Of a DNA stretch of 7,794 nt, positions 6,608 through 7,794 are shown piece after piece (the first letter of the stretch is position 1; each line of letters starts with the position of its first letter). This stretch comes from Candidatus Kuenenia stuttgartensis (GTDB lineage Bacteria > Planctomycetota > Planctomycetia > Isosphaerales > Isosphaeraceae), in contig CAMCFM010000184.1 of the NCBI GenBank assembly GCA_945874095.1, positions 1-7,794 on the forward strand, given 5' to 3'. A model generated the notes under the pieces. That model searched no databases. It was not told where the DNA came from and was given only the letters and a program-made list of their open reading frames with translations. Made by a program: the position numbers and the translations under genes.

Positions 6608-6641
6608 AATTAACCGGGGCTAGCGCCAAGACCGGCTAGAT
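6608..6641 (+). repeat. 34-bp direct repeat, copy 1 (CCGGGGCTAG family)
   Basis: Begins AATTAACCGGGGCTAGCGCC and ends GACCGGCTAGAT. It matches 6995-7028 at 33 of 34 positions; the one difference is C at 6624 versus G at 7011. Flanking sequence is unrelated between the copies, so the repeat unit is sharply bounded. Confidence 0.9.
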
Positions 6642-6662
6642 AAAAGGCGTTAGCCTCAGGTT
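6612..6662. repeat. REP-like palindrome, arms facing a loop
   Basis: The left arm AACCGGGGCTAGCGCC (6612-6627) and right arm GGCGTTAGCCTCAGGTT (6646-6662) are complementary apart from about three positions. They would form a long hairpin with an 18-base loop in DNA or RNA. The motif resembles the CCGGGGCTAGCGCC-type intergenic palindromes I associate with planctomycete genomes. Confidence 0.75.
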
Positions 6663-6726
6663 TCTTGGTATGAATCTAGTGCTCCGTCAAGTCAAGATTG
6701 TTGGGTAGGCGGGCGGCACCAGTCAT

Positions 6727-6764
6727 CCCACCCTACATGGGCGACTTTGTTCCTGTAGGGTGGG
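6727..6764. repeat. 11-bp perfect inverted repeat CCCACCCTACA / TGTAGGGTGGG
   Basis: The arm CCCACCCTACA at 6727-6737 faces its exact complement at 6754-6764 across 16 bases. The right arm is shared with the larger inverted repeat 6753-6925, so two alternative hairpins compete for the same arm. Confidence 0.8.
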
Positions 6765-6925
6765 GTGAAGCCCACCATTCGTGGCGCGAACGGATGACGT
6801 CGATTTATTCAGTCATTCGTAAGTTGAAAATCATGTGTTTTATAGTGTATGAAACGCAATCGATGATTCATTGTGCAGACATTCCACATGGATTTGCGAA
6901 AGGTGGGCTTCACCCCACCCTACAG
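6753..6925. repeat. 24-bp perfect inverted repeat (GTAGGGTGGGGTGAAGCC core), MITE-like
   Basis: Bases 6753-6776 are the exact reverse complement of 6902-6925 over 24 bp. Allowing one mismatch, the arms extend to 6781 and 6897 (29 bp). The 115 bases between the extended arms are AT-rich and carry no plausible gene. The shape (short, long terminal inverted repeats, noncoding core) fits a small non-autonomous element or a paired intergenic repeat. I see no unambiguous target-site duplication. Confidence 0.8.
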
Positions 6926-6966
6926 TAACTACCCCATTTATAAGGCTTGAGGGGGCACTAGCCGCC

Positions 6967-7014
6967 GGGCGCTAGCCCGCGGTTCGCAGAAGAGAATTAA
7001 CCGGGGCTAGGGCC
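6967..7014. repeat. REP-like palindrome of the same family, arms in opposite order
   Basis: Here GGGCGCTAGCCCGCGGTT (6967-6984) comes first and AACCGGGGCTAGGGCC (6999-7014) second, with 14 bases between them. Compared with 6612-6662 the two arm types are in reversed order, so the pair of palindromes brackets the TGTAGGGTGGG element in a mirror-like arrangement. Confidence 0.75.
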
Positions 7015-7028
7015 AAGACCGGCTAGAT
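6995..7028 (+). repeat. 34-bp direct repeat, copy 2
   Basis: The second copy of the repeat at 6608-6641, 387 bp downstream in the same orientation, with a single substitution (G at 7011). The first copy sits before, and this one after, the TGTAGGGTGGG inverted-repeat element. Confidence 0.9.
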
Positions 7029-7114
7029 CACAGCCAATTTGTGCTCGGCTACGATTGGCCTAAAAAGTGGAAGTTGTTTTCTGCCCGTTCCTTAAAGCCT
7101 GGTCAGGGGGGTTG

Positions 7115-7261
7115 TCAGCCAAACTCACACGCCGCGTCTGCAAGTTCCGCATAAGAGAATAACCAATGTAGCATAAACATCTACAATTCAAAGTGTTGCA
7201 CACAACAGGATGGTTTCGGGGACGCTCGGCCCTTGCTGACGCGGCGCGTTAGGTTGGCTGA
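7115..7261. repeat. 29-bp imperfect inverted repeat (CGCCGCGTC core) with an 89-bp centre
   Basis: The left arm 7115-7143 starts TCAGCCAA and contains CGCCGCGTC. The right arm 7233-7261 is its reverse complement at 25 of 29 positions. The interior contains a small hairpin, TGTTG-CACA-CAACA (7194-7207), and is noncoding. This is a family distinct from the CCGGGGCTAG and TGTAGGGTGGG repeats nearby and also looks like a small non-autonomous element. Confidence 0.75.
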
Positions 7262-7311
7262 TGCTATACGAGTCAAATTTACGACGTCCGAAAATTTTGT
7301 CAGGTAAATGC

Positions 7312-7339
7312 TTTACTTTTGGTAGAAGTCTTGTATTCT
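7312..7339 (+). promoter_or_regulatory. Candidate promoter for csrA
   Basis: TTTACT (7312-7317) and TATTCT (7334-7339) are separated by 16 bp, each matching four or five of six consensus positions. Initiation near 7346 would give a leader of about 120 bases carrying the direct repeats at 7388-7449. Confidence 0.35.
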
Positions 7340-7387
7340 GATTTCAGTTCACCTCAATATTGAAAAAAGGGTGAGTATGGGGTAGCA

Positions 7388-7449
7388 GGTTTTTAGGGCT
7401 TAAATTTTTAGTCCAACCTGGTTTCCCTTGGTTTTTAGAGCTTGATTTG
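7388..7449 (+). repeat. Pair of 20-bp imperfect direct repeats in the csrA leader
   Basis: GGTTTTTAGGGCTTAAATTT (7388-7407) and GGTTTTTAGAGCTTGATTTG (7430-7449) agree at 16 of 20 positions, 42 bp apart start to start. The second ends just before the ribosome-binding site of csrA, a position suited to control of transcription or translation. No protein or RNA partner can be named. Confidence 0.5.
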
Positions 7450-7450
7450 C

Positions 7451-7456
7451 GAAAGG
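7451..7456 (+). promoter_or_regulatory. Ribosome-binding site that fixes the csrA start
   Basis: GAAAGG ends eight bases before the ATG at 7465. This, with the family's near-invariant N-terminus MLVLTRKVGE, places the start at 7465 and not at the TTG (7447) six codons upstream. Confidence 0.7.
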
Positions 7457-7464
7457 TTGTGATC

Positions 7465-7701
7465 ATGTTGGTTCTGACACGGAAAGTTGGCGAAAGAATT
7501 CAAATTGGTGATCAGATTACGCTTTCGGTCATCAGGGTTCAGAATGGGAAGGTTCGGATTGGAATTGAAGCACCCGACGATGTCCGGGTCCGCCGTGATG
7601 AACTTGAAAGCGATATACGCACCTGTTCGCTTTCTGATCGCTCCAAAAATGCGGTGGATGCTGCTACAACCGCTACCACGAGGATTTTTTTGACTTGTTA
7701 A
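7465..7701 (+). CDS. csrA: CsrA/RsmA-family carbon storage regulator (78 aa)
   Basis: A small RNA-binding protein of the CsrA family. Known members are dimers that bind GGA-containing hairpins in mRNA leaders and block or alter translation and stability, controlling carbon metabolism, motility and surface growth. Residues 1-50 match the family closely: MLVLTRKVGERIQIGD, then KVRIGIEAP (29-37), and VRRDEL (42-47). The RNA-contacting positions L4 and R6 and the critical R44 fall at the family's usual numbers. The C-terminal tail (51-78) is longer than in the 61-aa E. coli protein and ends in an unusual hydrophobic IFLTC. No flagellar gene (fliW, flgL, hag) is next to it in this window, and no GGA triplet occurs in the immediate leader (7346-7464), so the classic autorepression signal is not visible. 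Confidence 0.95.
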   Translation: MLVLTRKVGERIQIGDQITLSVIRVQNGKVRIGIEAPDDVRVRRDELESDIRTCSLSDRSKNAVDAATTATTRIFLTC

Positions 7702-7794
7702 GTAAGCAAATGCTTATAAGATAAGTATCCTTATATAAAGGAATGTGCTTTAAATATCATTTTTGGTTATAAACCATTGATTTGGTTTGTAATT
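7702..7794. other. AT-rich 3' flank of csrA with small overlapping hairpins
   Basis: No gene start is evident. Short palindromes follow one another: TAAGCA-AA-TGCTTA (7703-7716), ATAAG-TATC-CTTAT (7721-7734), and TGGTT-ATA-AACCA (7764-7776), whose right arm can instead pair with TGGTTT at 7783-7788. None has the GC-rich stem and U-tract of a strong intrinsic terminator, so csrA transcription may continue beyond the window. Confidence 0.4.

Larger units (their letters stand above)
6460..7464. other. Gene-poor repeat-rich region between the methyltransferase gene and csrA
   Basis: About 1 kb with no coding sequence I would defend on either strand. In order it holds a minus-strand promoter candidate (6533-6561), a hairpin-forming palindrome (6612-6662), a nested pair of TGTAGGGTGGG-type inverted repeats (6727-6925), a second copy of the first family in reverse arm order (6967-7028), an unrelated 29-bp imperfect inverted repeat (7115-7261), a plus-strand promoter candidate (7312-7339), and a pair of direct repeats in the csrA leader (7388-7407 and 7430-7449). 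Confidence 0.8.

Noticed and set aside
6698..6928. 76-codon plus-strand reading frame in the repeat region
   Set aside because: Most of it is a translation of the TGTAGGGTGGG inverted-repeat arms (VGWGEAHHS at one end, KGGLHPTLQ at the other), and it has no ribosome-binding site. Such frames are typical by-products of this repeat.
6608..7261. CRISPR array
   Set aside because: The repeats are few, palindromic, of three different families and irregularly spaced, and there are no uniform spacers or cas genes.
7447..7464. TTG start for csrA six codons upstream
   Set aside because: The family begins at MLVLTRK almost without exception, and GAAAGG is correctly spaced for the ATG at 7465.
7702..7794. 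Strong intrinsic terminator for csrA
   Set aside because: Only short AT-rich palindromes are present, none with a stable stem followed by a U-tract.
1..7794. tRNA, rRNA or a known riboswitch
   Set aside because: No cloverleaf with a TTCRA-type T loop, no rRNA-like stretch and no recognisable riboswitch core was seen on either strand by eye.

Overview
The window looks like a piece of a planctomycete-type chromosome. The indications are a long RTX calcium-binding protein, a 78-residue CsrA, moderate GC content, and a gene-poor stretch packed with intergenic palindromes of the CCGGGGCTAGCGCC and TGTAGGGTGGG kinds that I associate with planctomycete genomes. This placement is an inference from style; no marker gene fixes the taxon.

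Layout. (1) 1-1710, plus strand: the 3' part of a large RTX-repeat gene whose start lies outside the window. (2) 1772-3205, minus strand: a complete major facilitator transporter of the anion:cation symporter (ExuT-like) type, convergent with the RTX gene and separated from it by a strong hairpin. (3) 3206-3546: a divergent promoter region with one candidate promoter on each strand and an overlooked 59-codon reading frame. (4) 3547-4995, plus strand: two tandem paralogous winged-helix proteins. The first is a bare domain of 103 aa. The second, of 353 aa, adds a linker, a helical region resembling the C-terminal part of plasmid or phage replication proteins, and a coiled coil. They share one reading frame and are separated by a single TGA. 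(5) 5020-6459, minus strand: a ParB/Srx-type domain and helix-turn-helix region fused to a DNA amino-methyltransferase (DPPY), convergent with the winged-helix pair. (6) 6460-7464: about 1 kb with no convincing gene but at least three families of long inverted or direct repeats. (7) 7465-7701, plus strand: csrA, the post-transcriptional regulator, followed by an AT-rich flank.

How the parts relate. The RTX and transporter genes are probably unrelated neighbours. The winged-helix pair and the ParB-methyltransferase resemble the replication and partition/modification parts of a plasmid, phage or integrative element now sitting in a chromosome next to a repeat cluster. No integrase, attachment site or relaxase is visible, so this origin is only an inference. 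CsrA stands alone, downstream of the repeat cluster, with its own leader.

The observations I rate highest are the same-frame tandem winged-helix paralogues, the ParB-methyltransferase fusion with motif I before motif IV, and the layered repeat cluster between the methyltransferase gene and csrA.
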